This document shows positions 33,713-45,051 of a DNA stretch of 64,000 nt, in pieces (within the stretch, counting starts at the first letter, position 1; each line of letters opens with the position of its first letter). The stretch lies in NCBI GenBank assembly GCA_037367355.1, contig CM074704.1, forward strand, positions 2,232,001 through 2,296,000, in the 5' to 3' direction. The position numbers were made by a program, and so were the translations under genes. Source of the stretch: Neoscytalidium dimidiatum (taxonomy: Eukaryota > Ascomycota > Dothideomycetes > Botryosphaeriales > Botryosphaeriaceae). The notes beneath the pieces are model-generated. The model did not search any database, had not been told where the DNA came from, and saw only the letters and a list, made by a program, of their open reading frames with translations.

Positions 33713-36700
33713 CTATAATAATAATAGTAAGGTAAATGTAGACAGCAAAATAAAGAAGTCCTTTCCCCCGCTCAGGCTGCTTCGACTCGCAGCAGAGTCA
33801 GCGTCCGACGCACCTGTTCTGGCCGCACTTCCGCTGCCACTCTGAGTGGCCTCAGTCGTACTTGCAGAAGCCTCGAGCGATGTACCGCTCACAGTAGTCA
33901 CACGCGAAGTAATGCTGGCGACCGAGCCTGAAGTCCTCTCTGGCAACCCCACCGTCGTCGAACCGTCCACAACGATCCCACCACTAACGGCGCTCAATGT
34001 CTCACGTCCAATCGTAATGGCTGATCCGCCCACAGTAAGCGTCCGGGACCCAACGACGACGACACCGCTGCTGCTCGCGGGCCGCGATGCCGTCAAAGTG
34101 AGGGAGCCAAGCGTCAACACCGTCTCAGCCTGACCCGCAACAGTGCCCGCCTGCCCCGTAGCACTGCCAGCCGCACCGCCACCAACAACGCTGATCGTCT
34201 CGCCGCCAACCGTGACGACACCACCAGACGCCCCCGTCCAAGCCTGCGACGTACCATCAACCACCACCACCCCCGACGGCGTCAAGCTGACCGTATGCCC
34301 ATCGACCACCGTCGCCGACCCGCCCACACTCAGCACCGCCGACGATTGCGCAGTCTCCTCTCCTCCACCCACACTCAGCCACCCCGCCGTCGACCCCCCA
34401 ACCACGACCCCGTCATCCCCGACGCTCACAGCCTGCCCCCCAACCGTCGCCGCCGGCCCACCCGCGCTCAGCGTCGCCGACCCCCCAACGACCACCGGCT
34501 CCCCGGACACCGCTGTCACCGTGCTACCTCCGAGCGTAACGACGACGACGACGCCGGGGGTCGCTCCGCCGCCCACCTGCGTGCCTCCGCCTCCGCCTCC
34601 GCCTCCGCCTCCGCCTCCGCCGTACACCTGCGTGCCGTCGCCGTCGACGACCACGACGCTGGCGGCGCCGACGCTGATTGCCTGGCCGCCGGGGAGCGTG
34701 GCCGCTGGCGCGCCGGGCGCGATGGTCGTGGAGCCGAGGTCGAGGCTCTGGCCGGGTGTTGCGGTGTAGGTCGCGCCGTCGGCGGTGATCACGACGGCTG
34801 GGGCGCCGTTGCCGGCGCCGGCGGGGGAGGAAGGATCGGGCGGGAAGGCGATGGTGATGACTTCTGGGTCGGATGGGTCCGAGGGGTCAGAGGGGCTCGA
34901 GTCTCCTGGATCAGAGCTGCCTGGATCAGAACTGCTTGGGTCGGAGTTGTCTGGATCTGAGCTGCCGGGATCCGTGTCATCAGGATCTGAGCTGCTTGGG
35001 TCTGAGTTGCTTGGATCTGAGTTGCTCGGATCTGAGCTCTCCGGATCCAAGCTTCCTGGGTTCGAGTTGCTAGGGCCTGAGCTATCTGGATCCGAGCCGC
35101 CTGGACCTGAGCTGTTCGGATCTGAACTATCGGGATCTGAATCTACCGGGTCTGAGCCCACCGGGTCTGAGCCTTCTGGATCCGGGTCTCCTGACCCAAC
35201 CGTCTGAGTAGCAGCAGGCGGATCCGCAGAATCCACACCCGTCTCCGGATTCGTAGCGGGATCGCTTTCGATCGCCGACGGCAGCCTCGTCGGCACGTCC
35301 GTCTGGCTCACGGGGTCGCCCTCCGTCGCCGACGGCTGCTGCGCCGGTGCACTCGTGCCGGGATCCACCGTCTCGGCCGGGCTGGTCTTCGACGGCAGCG
35401 GATCGGCCACCGTGCTGCTGGGCTCCGCCGCCATCGTCGTCGTGACGACCGGGTCCGTGGGCGCCGCCGTCGTCGTCGTCGCCTCCCGAGTGCTTGACTT
35501 CCCGGTCGTCTCGGGCGGCAGCAGCGCCTGCGCGGACGTCAGGGGGATGGGCGGGTCGTGCATGGTGTACGTGCCGAAGAACTGGTTGATCGGGCGGCAG
35601 CTCTTCCACGCGGGCTGCAGGTTCTGCAGCTGGGTGCGGTACATGATGTTCGGGCGGTAGTCGTCGCGGATGGTCGACGGCGCGCACACGTTCTTCAGGT
35701 CGTACGGGTTGTCCTGGCAGGAGTTGGGCCACCAGTACGCGGAGCTGGGCACGAGCGGGATCTCCGCCCCCATGACCGTCGTCTTGGCCAGGTTGGCGAA
35801 GTTGAAGGGCTTGGCCAGCTGCGTGGGCCCGTCGTAGCCCGGCTGTCCCGGCAGGCTGGAGAGGTCGCCCGGCGGGACTGCGACCCAGACGCCGGCCATG
35901 TCGTGTCCGCAGGTGGCGTCGGAGCTGCCCACGCCGGCACGCGCGTACATGGTGGAGAAGTAGAGGTACGCGGAGGGCGAGGTCATGGTCATGTTGCCTA
36001 CGGTGGCGATGACGGGCGCCGTGGTCTCCTGTTGGCGCTTCTTCAGATCCCAAGGGTTGGTGCGAGTGGCGTTGGGCCCGCAAATGATATCCTCCGTCCA
36101 TGGCTCGGGCCAGTAGTACAGCTCGACTTCTTCCGTGCCTGACAGCCAGCATGTCTCGTCACAGGCATTGGGGTTGGTGCAATGCGGCTGCCAAAAGTCC
36201 GGGTCTTGGTAGAAGTTCGTAGCGGTTGCCGTGTGGGTTTGGGACCAGCTTGACTTTTGAACACTCCAGAGAGACCACAGTGACGTGCATTCTTGAGGAC
36301 CGAAAGAGCATATAGGGACTGCAGTGCCGTTGTAGTTATAGGACGTTCTCGTGACTTCATCAGTCGTTGTTGATGTGCTCCAGGTGTAGTACGAGAAAGC
36401 ACCGCCACGCGGTATGTTGTCGCAGAGCGTGACCACTGGAGTGTCGTTGTTACCACGCGGGATCCAAGTCGGCCAACCTACATTCAACTCCGAGTAAGTC
36501 GTGTATATTGTGCCCTCGGATAGATTGTAAGAGCCCCATGAAGAGTCGCAGTTGCTGAGCGAGAGGAAACTTGCAGCCGGGACGTTGGTTGGGAGCCAGG
36601 AAATGGTATTGTTGGCCAGGGTGATAGTAACTGTGACGTTTAATGTCCTCGTTACAGTTGGAGTAACAGACACCGCAGCTGGCGAAAGAGCTGCTTGCCC

Positions 36701-36971
36701 GGCAGTAGAAGCATTCCTTGAGTTGACACTTGACAACTTTGAGCTGATGCTTGAGGATGTGGAGCCGAGACTTGACGACGTAGAGCTAGTGCTTGACGCG
36801 GAGCCAATGATGGACGATGCTGGCGATGCACTGGACCAAGACCAGCCAGTGCTATTCTGCGCTTGACCACCTGGTGAAATCCATCAGCGTTCGTCTGAGA
36901 AATGGTGCAAGTTACGAACCAGTGATTGCGGTTGCTGCCGCAAATATTACTAAGCCTAAACGATTGAACAT
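33713..36971 (-). CDS. large secreted Ser/Gly-rich repeat protein, probably GPI-anchored
   Basis: Two exons are predicted: 36971-36920 and 36870-33713 (1069 aa). A signal peptide (FNRLGLVIFAAATAITGGQAQ) leads into a Ser-rich stem, then a Cys-containing domain (residues about 95-390) with many Trp/Tyr and NxT/S sites. From about residue 400 comes Thr/Ser/Pro-rich sequence, then Ser-Asp-Pro repeats, a glycine run, and degenerate 'VxVGG...' repeats (e.g. TVGGQAVSVGDDGVVVGGST). The extreme C-terminus is hydrophobic (FFILLSTFTLLLLL) after a small-residue stretch, the pattern of a GPI attachment signal. It is most likely a cell-wall or surface protein. No enzymatic domain is recognised. Confidence 0.82.
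34585..34622 (-). repeat. CCTCCG hexanucleotide tract encoding a glycine run
   Basis: Tandem CCTCCG units on the plus strand encode about a dozen consecutive glycines in the GPI-type protein. The purity suggests recent expansion. Confidence 0.85.
34866..35196 (-). repeat. 15-nt minisatellite encoding Ser-Asp-Pro pentapeptides
   Basis: About 20 imperfect 15-nt units of the type GGATCTGAGCTGCTT encode five-residue repeats (SDPxS and variants such as SSDPD, NSDPS). Units differ at few positions, so the array probably varies in number between isolates and lengthens the protein stalk. Confidence 0.85.
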
Positions 36972-38413
36972 TTTCAACGGCTAGCGATGGCCCAAGCGCA
37001 TCCCGGATTGAAGGAGACTGTCTTCAAAATATACGTACCACCTTGGCCCGGCCCCCACGGTACATTTGCTGAGTATTCCAGATGTAGAGTGGACACTGCA
37101 GGAGAAACAGTTTTTACAAGGTCCTCCGGCGTGGCAGCCCGATTCTCCACCCAATAGTTTGTGTAGGTCTTTGCCTATTGCGGTGGATGTTGTCCGTTTT
37201 CTGATTTCGCCGAGCGGAGGGCCCCACATATCGCGTGAAGTGTCTTTGCTGCCTTGCAGGCGGAAGCCTTACCTGATGGCGTAAAAGGTCGTTGAAGGAT
37301 TACAGCCCTGCACCGCCGCAAGCGCTTCACTAAACAGTTGTACAGATGTCCTAGTCCCCAGGTTCCTGTCTCGATCATTGAGCTAGAAGAGATCGCTGGC
37401 CACACTTACATTGTTGAGTATTAGTCGTCCCAGTGGGGGCCATTTTTGCGATGTTCCTCTTTGTGAGAAGACAGGGCAAGTGTCCTGCCAAATTGAACCG
37501 TGTCTCGCAATGATCCATGATTGGCTCAGTCAATTTGAATATGAATCAGTGCTTCCAACGGTCCAGACTCTCTCCCAAGTATTCTTATTCCTCGACGATC
37601 CTTTCGTTTCATCCTACGAGAAACCCAGGCCTTTCTCCTGCACAAACTTCGGTTAGTCCTTAATCCTACTGACCATTTTGCAACTTGTCTGGGCTCAAGC
37701 ATTATTTCCAGCACATAAGAGCTTCCTCACATTGTCTGGAATTCCGCCCGACTGCAGTGGACGTGTCCTTTAGATGGCGAAGCATCCTACGCGTTTCCCT
37801 GTAACGCACTCCTCGATTACCAAGCACGCCAACATTCCTGTAGGCTATAGTTATGAAAACCGTATAGACCTCAATTCGATCTTAACCAAACGATCTATAC
37901 CCCCATCACACAGGCCGCATAATTCAGGGAATAAGATAGTAGCAGGCATCGAATAAGTAGGAAATCTTTTCTGCTTCATGCAGAAAAATACGGCAGAGAC
38001 CAACATTCACCACCATAATTGTCGGCATACCAAACCCAGGGAACATAACATGCTTTTGCTTGTCAGATACGAAAACAGGCTACTCCCGAGACTAGGAAAG
38101 GAACTGGAACGTCTATGACCGCCACCTAACCCTATTGTGCAAAAACCCTAAAGCGTGTGACGTGCGTCCAATTTGGCAAAGCATTAAGAAAGAGTGACCA
38201 CCAAAGCACGTGCACACGAAAACTGGTCCGTGAGCAACAGCCGGGGCAAAAAGTCAACTCGAAAATATGGTACAGTGGGTATCAATTCCCGAACAAGAAG
38301 AAAGAATGGAAGGCCGATAAATTATCGAAAGGCCGCAAGGTCAAGACTCGGAAACATCAGTCCAAGGAACGCTCAATGGAGACAAACAAATGTGGTGCCA
38401 AATGGCAATTCTT
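36972..38413. other. intergenic, GPI-type promoter / zinc transporter 3' side
   Basis: About 1.44 kb, fairly AT-rich. Frames of up to about 80 codons at 37066-37284 and 37411-37656 have no recognisable content or splice context. I see no repeat or RNA gene. Confidence 0.5.
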
Positions 38414-40299
38414 TCAATGGTGGTGACCATTGCCATTGCCGTGATTATGAGGAGACGAATCCCGCGTTCCCTCAGTGGACTTCGGTGGGCAGCACTGAGT
38501 GCTGTCACCACAGGCATCTCCACAGGCAAGCAAGCAGGTTTCAGGCTCACTGCGTAGGCTACCGGTCTTGCTCACCTGCTTGCTGAGCTTCTTGTTGAGC
38601 GAACTGTTCCTGGAGTTGGGATCACCATCGCAAGAGCTCTGATCACTATGTTCCGATGTGTGGTTGTGACCTTCGTTGAGGCAGAACTCCGGCTGGATCG
38701 TCGAGGAGTGAATGCCGTATCCATGCAGACACCTGCGGATTGCACGAGCCAACTCCATGTAACGCGCTGATCCCTGGCCCTTGAAGTCATAATCCACTTG
38801 AACGTGGAGGGAAGCTACCAACTTGGTGTCGCTAAGCTGCCAGACGTGGAGGTGATGGCAGCTCAGAATTCCAGGAAGATCCAGGATATCGTTTTCGATG
38901 TCCTCAACGTTGATACTGGCGGGTGCAGCCTGGAGCAGAATGCGGGAGGCAGCCTTGCAGAGAGGGATAGCCGAGCAGAGAATGATCACAGTGATGATCA
39001 GCGAGATCAGAGGATCCGAGTAAAAGCGCCAGGAGAAGTCGGTGAGCCAAATGATCAGAGCAGAAGCGATAACACCAATGTTTCCTAGAGCATCACCCAT
39101 GACGTGAAGGAAGACTCCCCGCATGTTGAGATCACCGTGTGAATGGCCGTGGCCATGGCCACCACCGTGTCCAGATTCCGTGGGCTCGTTGTGCTTGTGG
39201 CCGCCGTGCCAGTCTTGTGAATGATCATGGCCGTGAGAGTGACTAGACTTGCGCTTATCCAAGGTCTTGCTGGAGTTCTTCGGGATCAAAGGCGAGTTCT
39301 CAGTAGGTCCAGTGTTCTCCGCATCCCCGTTCTCCTCAGATTCGCTTTCCGAAGTAGACTCAGAATCCACGGACTCCATACGAGCGGCGTTGATAATCTC
39401 GTTCCGGAAAGACGCTGGGTGGACAGGCAGGTCTCCGAACCCGCCGTAGCCTCCCCTGGACCTCGACCGGCTGTGGCGACGGATCTGGCGGCTAGTACTG
39501 GAAGAAGGCCTGGCGGTAGATTCGCTGCAATTGTCAGCAACATCGGCGGAGTTCTTCGAAGCTCGCTTCATTCCATTGCTAGAGGGCCAATTGCCGATCC
39601 TGCTCTGGGGCAAAACATCCGCTACATTGCCACGCTCGTCCGCGACAGCGCCAACTTCATGGTCCGCATGGCTATGACCTTCCTCCGCAGCGCCAAGCTC
39701 GTCTTCGCCATGGGAATGGCCATGTCCACCGTGGCTATGGCCGTGGTCGTGGAAAAGGAACAGACCGAGGATATTGGATGCGAGGCCGAAACAGCCGACA
39801 ATGAGGACAAGCTTGGGATTGCCGACTTCCTGTGGTTCGACAAAACGCTGGATAGCCTCGAGGAAGATAGAAAGGCACAGGGCGACGAGAAAAACACCGT
39901 TAATTAGCGCGCCGAGGGTTTCGGCTCGTTGGAACTACGCCGTAGTCAGAACTCGTATTCTTCCCTTCTGAAGCAAATTTCTTACACCGTAGGTGAACAG
40001 GCGCGAGTGATTCTTCGCATTGGCAGCCCTCACGGCCCAAAGACCGACGCAAAGGGAGAGAACATCATTCAGCTACAGTTGACGTCAGATGGAGTGGCGT
40101 AATGGATGGCGGAACTACGAACCATGTGAAAAGAGTCGGCCACCAAAGCAAGAGAGTGTACTGCATAGCCTGCGGACGGTTAACATGCGACAGAAGCGGT
40201 AGCGATGCGCTGCTGCTTACCAACTACCAGCTCCAAGAGGAAGAAGGCAGAATCGATGGCAAGCAGTATAATGATGCGGGCGGTCTTAGAGAGACCCAT
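38414..40299 (-). CDS. zinc transporter, cation diffusion facilitator family (Zrc1/Cot1-like)
   Basis: Four exons are predicted: 40299-40221, 40169-40123, 40072-39986 and 39934-38414 (577 aa). Membrane segments include ARIIILLAIDSAFFLLELVVG, VLSLCVGLWAV, TLGALINGVFLVALCLSIF, LVLIVGCFGLASNILGLFLF, GVFLHVMGDALGNIGVIASA and LISLIITVIILCSAIPL. The CDF metal site is visible as HxxxD in TM2 (FHMLND) and TM5 (HVMGD). A His-rich cytosolic loop (HDHGHSHGGHGHSHGED and a second cluster near residue 290) lies between TM4 and TM5, and the C-terminus again has Cys and His clusters (HNHGNGNGHHH). Such proteins move zinc into the vacuole or secretory pathway. Confidence 0.92.
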
Positions 40300-42179
40300 G
40301 CCGAATGACGCTACGCGCTTGCTTGGCGCGTGGAAGCAAAGGTTGGGGGGGGGGGGGGCCGGCAGCAGCGGAAAAGCAGCGACAGGCTGCGCGGTGTGTA
40401 TGAGCGACGTTCAGATGTGGCGGGATTGGGAAGCAGGACGGGTGGAGGTTGAGGTTGAGGTTGGCGTGGGGGATCAGAGACAGCTAGAAGTGGAGGGCGA
40501 CGAGCGGGCATTCGCATTAATGACTATCGATAGCGCAGGCGCAAACATGCGAAACCGGCCGGAGACATTCGGGCTAGCGAGTCGCCTCACAACATGGCCA
40601 CCCGCAGCGTGCAACCTGCAGCCCGCAGCCAGCTCCTACACGCATTATGATTCCACGTGCCAAGCCGACCCCTGCCAGCAGGACTGCCCGCCAAAGATCA
40701 CAACGGAACGCGCACAACAGCACCAATAGCCCCAAGGCAAGGGCAATCTCTGTTCGAGTGTGACGGACACGTCTCAGCGAATTCCAATTTTAGACTGCGT
40801 ATCCTAACCTTCGAACATATGAAGCCGCAGGGACCAAGGGGTAATAGGAGGAAACTCCGAATTCCGCAGCCTCTCAGCGACCGGCCAGAACCTCAGGCTT
40901 CTGGTCGTTTGAACGCCACCACTGACAAAGCGTCCTTCTACGACAGTCTAGCACTAGCAAGCAGCAACCGCTTATCAGCATCTCCCGGTCAAACAGACTT
41001 TTCTCTTCTTTTTCTTTTTCTTTTTTTTCTCTTTCGGTTGAAGAAACAAATGAGCGCGATGCTAAGTTGCAGTGTAGCCGGAATCCGAACCCCTAGTCGA
41101 CTCCAAGAAGGTTCACCGACTCCGACCTCTCCAACAAGTCGGAGACAAAGCGATGTCGGCAGCCGAGAGTATTATGTGCATATGGAGGAAGAGCGGGGGA
41201 CATGCAACATTGCGGCTTCAGAAGTGCTAGATCAGCGGCCCTGGAACACGTAATCTAGCGTTTGGTTCCGCGGTCGGGATATCCTGGGTCAAGACCGACA
41301 CGTCGGCGATCTTCTCGACGTAGCACTGTCGCGTGCTCCTGCTTTCTCTGCATCTTCCCATCAAATGTAAACAGATCTTCGCCGCCTGTGGAATGCTCCC
41401 AGACGTTGCGTCTCCACAAGACGGACTTGTAAGTTTCGAGTTGTCCCACAGATTGATACTTCTTGCAGTATGGACGTCGCGATAAACGAACTCCGTGTAC
41501 ACCGCATGTCGGAGTTCCGAACACAAAGCCGACAAAGCTGATAAAGCTGGAAGCGACCACGGAATTTTCTACGCGAAGATTTTTCAAAAGAATCTCTGGA
41601 CCGTCCTCAAATGCTCGATCAACATCATGGATTGGTAACGCCTTAGCAAGCAATGCAAGCGATGGAGCGTGAAAAAAAAAATACACTGTGTCGCGAGAGC
41701 CAAGTTCTGTCTCGAAGCTCTCGTCACTAACCACTACATCAATAATGCTGTGCTATCATGCAATGCAATTTCTTCGAGCAGCACAGCCGATTGAGGAGAT
41801 AATTAAACGTTACGTTTGAGAGTTGTACAAATCTGAGATCCATCCCGCCTTTCCCTTCCCCGCATCTCATGCGTGCTGCCTAAAACGAGACGCTGCCTTC
41901 ATTTGCAGACACGAAGTGCTGCTTGAGGCTGTGCACCCTATACAACTTCTGACGAGGTACAGCTCAGCTAACCCTCCGAAAGCTCGGCAGGCGGGATGAA
42001 TCTGGAAGCGTTCATGCAGAGTGATGCATTAACCCCGCGCTTAGCCCCGGCCCAGGCTTTTCGAAGTCGGGTCTCAGCCCTGCCAAAAACGTCATCTCCA
42101 CTTCAACACCAGCATCTCACCACGCGTCAACCCGCCGCAACCCCCCACCGCTGCGCCGGCGCTCTCCGACCATGCGACG
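40300..42179. other. long intergenic region with homopolymer tracts
   Basis: About 1.9 kb without a supported gene. It has a run of about 14 G (near 40345-40358) just upstream of the zinc transporter, and a T-rich stretch near 41000-41035. A 159-codon minus-strand frame (41255-41734) begins at GTG with no upstream ATG and is not convincing. A GGTTCGG-like B-box on the minus strand near 41085 could not be built into a tRNA. Confidence 0.5.
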
Positions 42180-43455
42180 ATGCCCACCACCATCTCCGAC
42201 CGAGTCCTCTGGCTCAGCATAGGCGCGGGCATCTTCGCGCTGACCCGCGCCGTCAGCTACGGCCTGCACCACGTCTACAACCTGACCGAAGTCGCGCCCG
42301 CGCCGGACTCGCCGCGCGCCGTCGCACAAGGCACCGAAGATGGTAAACAAATGCTCCCCCCCCCCTCTTACCGTTCTCTTACACGTGTGACTAAGTCGCA
42401 TGTTTCGCGGGGTTGCAGACATCCCGCTCCCGAGCCTGCAGGTCCTGGCGACGCAGCACCCGAACCTCGAGATCCGCAAGGCGGCCGCCGCGATCGTGAC
42501 GACGCGCGTGCTCACCGACCGGCAGACGGTCCGCCGCATCCTCGCCGACTACAAGAAGCCCGACGGCGCGCCGGACCAGCGCGCCGCCCGCAACGCCATC
42601 CAGCTGATCCGCAGCACCAACGGGATCGACCTGGAGGACTGGGAGGAAGAGCAGCAGCGACGAGCAGCAGAAGATGAGAACGAGAATCCGTTCGACGAGT
42701 CTGGTGACGCGCTCGCCGCGGCGGCGGCTGTCGAAGTCGGGTTCGATACGACGACGGCGGGAGGAGGAGGAGGAGGAGGAGGGGAAGGCGGGGGGAGGAG
42801 GCGGAACGCTCGCAGACGCTTGGGGTTGGAAATGCGCCGCGAGATAGCGAGACGGTACTGGACGATGGAGCGCGTGCGTGACCCCCGAGACGAGGACTGG
42901 GGCGACACGTCGGACGACAACTACGGCCATGCGGACGACACGTCGGTCGAGAGCGACAACGACGACGATGACAACGATGACGACGACCAGGACCCGACCA
43001 TCACGGTCGACCCCGGCCAGCTCGCGGACAGCAACGGGGATACCGCGCCTGCCGCTGCCTCGTCCGCCCCGCAGCCGTCCCGCCGCGCCGGCGAGTTCGA
43101 GGCCCTGCCGGAGACCGACGTGGCCGCGCTGGTCGGGGACGGCGGGTTGTCGCAGCGCCGCGCGGCGGATGGCTCCGACGCCGCGTCCGGCGAGATCAGG
43201 ACCATCTGGGACCGCCAGCGCAACCGCCGGGCGAACGGGCTCGGTCCGGGGCGGCGCGGCGACGCCAGCCACGTCGTCGACGACGTGCCGCGGCCGCACG
43301 GCTGGACGCACCTGAGGACCAGGAGCAGCCGCGACAGCGAGGAGGAAGTGGCGAGGCGCCGCGTCAGGCGGGAGGCCGTGGTCGTGAACGATGGGGATCG
43401 GCCGATTAGCCAGGAGGATATCATTCAGCGGCCGCTGCAGCGGAGGTCGTATTGA
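42180..43455 (+). CDS. uncharacterised protein with N-terminal membrane segment, 399 aa
   Basis: Two exons are predicted: 42180-42342 and 42419-43455. The N-terminus has a hydrophobic segment (VLWLSIGAGIFALTRAVSYGL, residues about 9-29), so it is probably anchored in a membrane. An ARM-like helical stretch follows (LQVLATQHPNLEIRKAAAAI to AIQLIRSTNGIDLEDW). The rest is charged and low-complexity: a glycine run, Asp/Asn stretches (DNDDDDNDDDD) and Arg-rich segments. I recognise no family and can give no function. The clean splice and persistent frame support a real gene. Confidence 0.75.
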
Positions 43456-43941
43456 TGGGGGGACGATGAGCGTTCGTTGGGGCATGTCATGCATTGGGAT
43501 AGGTCATGGCGTCATATGTTGGCGTACGGGAGTTCAAAAGGGCGGGCTCAAGACAACCGATCATTGTACGAAGAATCTATGAATGTGACGGCAATCTTGC
43601 ATGGCCGGGATCCATGGGCACTGAAGGAGTTGTATTCGAAATTATAGTTCTTGCTTTTGATGCAAGAGATCTCGGTCTATTGAGTGTGTGTCTTAGAGAA
43701 CTGGCAGTTGAGAATTTCGGACGCTGTTTTAGCTGCTGCCGCAGCCATGATACGGGAGTACTTTTAGTCCAAGAGAGCCAGTAATGGTGCTCATGACTAG
43801 AAAGTAGTAGCATGCACCAGTCGCTACTGCGGACACCGGAAACCGGTTCCCTATTCCTACCACACCAATCCCTCTACCACACCACGCTTCAACCAGCATC
43901 CTCGAGCAACGACTCCTCCACCATCATCACCCGCGCCCCAT
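43456..43941. other. intergenic between convergent unknown genes
   Basis: About 490 nt containing the 3' ends of two convergent genes. Nothing else is supported. Confidence 0.5.
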
Positions 43942-45051
43942 TCATCCATCACCCAACACCACCCCCCACAGCCGGACCACCCAACACATGACCAACACGT
44001 CCCTTGCCCCCCTCTCCGTCACCGCCTTCGTTCCAGCCTCCAACCTCAACCCCCTCACCGCCATCTTCTCCTCCTCCTCGTCTTCCTCCCCTCCCCCAAC
44101 TACCTCCTCCGTCTCCACCGCGCAAACCCGCCCCGCTTCATCCTCCCACACGACCTCCCTCCCCTTCCCCCACCGGTCCGACCCCCTACTCCTCCTCCTC
44201 CTCCTTCCCCACCTTCCCTCCGCCCGCGCCACGAACAGCACCCGCCGCACCCACTCGTCGCGGGCGTGGTACCCGTGCCTCTGGATGCGCTGCTCATGCG
44301 CGGGATCGAGGGCGTCGAAGGCCGGGTTGCGGGTGTGGTGGTGGAAAGTCGACTTGGACGGGAGTGACGACGACGGCGGCGAGGACGGGAGGGGAGAGAA
44401 GGACGGGAAGGGGAAGGGGGAGGGCGCGATGGTGATGTGGCCGCGCAGGGACGAGGCGCGGCGGCCGCGGATCTCGAGGGCGGCGGTCGGGTGCAGGGTT
44501 GCGGTGTAGGCGGTCGTGTCGTCGTCGTAGGGGATGGTGGGGGTTGCGGTTGGCGGTTGGAGCGGTGTGGGGTGTGTGGGTGCGGTGGCGGCGCGGCGGA
44601 GTGGTTGGGCGCTGGGCAGTGGGGGTGGGGGTGTTGCGGTAGAGGCGGAGGCGCGGTGGGCGCGGCGCATCTCGGTGGGGAGGAGACGGCGTAGGTGTAG
44701 TTGGTGAGGCCGGCCGGTGGTGGTGAGGGTGGTTTTGATTTGGTAGTGCGGGGTGTTGGTGGTGGAGGCGTAGACGAAGTGGCCGCGGAGTTGGAAGTCT
44801 CGTGCTAGTGCATCGAAGGCATTGTAGTTCGGGGGCGGGGATAATGAGCGGCCGATTGCTGGTGATACGGTACTGGAGGAGTTGCTCCCTTCAGGTGCGG
44901 GACCCGTAGTTGGTGGAGAATAAGGTGGTGCTGGTATGGGTTTGGGTGTATACTGTGGTGAAGCTTGGTTGACATATTCTTCTGACGGATCATGCGTACA
45001 TTGCTCCCCGGGGAGGAAAAGGAGTGGATCCGATCGGATGGGTGCCGTCAT
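43942..45051 (-). CDS. uncharacterised protein, 369 aa
   Basis: A single uninterrupted frame from ATG 45051. The first 90 residues are Pro/Ser/Tyr-rich (PKPIPAPPYSPPTTGPAPEG). A middle part resembles beta sandwich segments (FQLRGHFVYASTTNTPHYQIK, GRPHQLHLRRLLP), and the C-terminal half has an Arg/Glu-rich domain with VWEDEAGRVCAVETEE and a final hydrophobic strand (LVMCWVVRLWGVVLG). The pattern of alternating Pro/Thr-rich linkers and strands recurs in unknown Pezizomycotina proteins. No signal peptide, membrane segment or catalytic motif is clear. Confidence 0.75.
   Translation of the reverse strand: MTAPIRSDPLLFLPGEQCTHDPSEEYVNQASPQYTPKPIPAPPYSPPTTGPAPEGSNSSSTVSPAIGRSLSPPPNYNAFDALARDFQLRGHFVYASTTNTPHYQIKTTLTTTGRPHQLHLRRLLPTEMRRAHRASASTATPPPPLPSAQPLRRAATAPTHPTPLQPPTATPTIPYDDDTTAYTATLHPTAALEIRGRRASSLRGHITIAPSPFPFPSFSPLPSSPPSSSLPSKSTFHHHTRNPAFDALDPAHEQRIQRHGYHARDEWVRRVLFVARAEGRWGRRRRRSRGSDRWGKGREVVWEDEAGRVCAVETEEVVGGGEEDEEEEKMAVRGLRLEAGTKAVTERGARDVLVMCWVVRLWGVVLGDG

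Noticed and set aside
33713..36736. Plus-strand frames of up to 226 codons within the GPI-type gene
   Set aside because: They are shadows of the minus-strand repeat protein, whose signal peptide, intron and C-terminal tail are coherent.
41070..41120. Possible tRNA near the minus-strand GGTTCGG at 41085
   Set aside because: The T-stem does not pair and no acceptor stem is found.
41255..41734. 159-codon minus-strand frame
   Set aside because: Begins at GTG with a stop just upstream and no ATG; no recognisable content.
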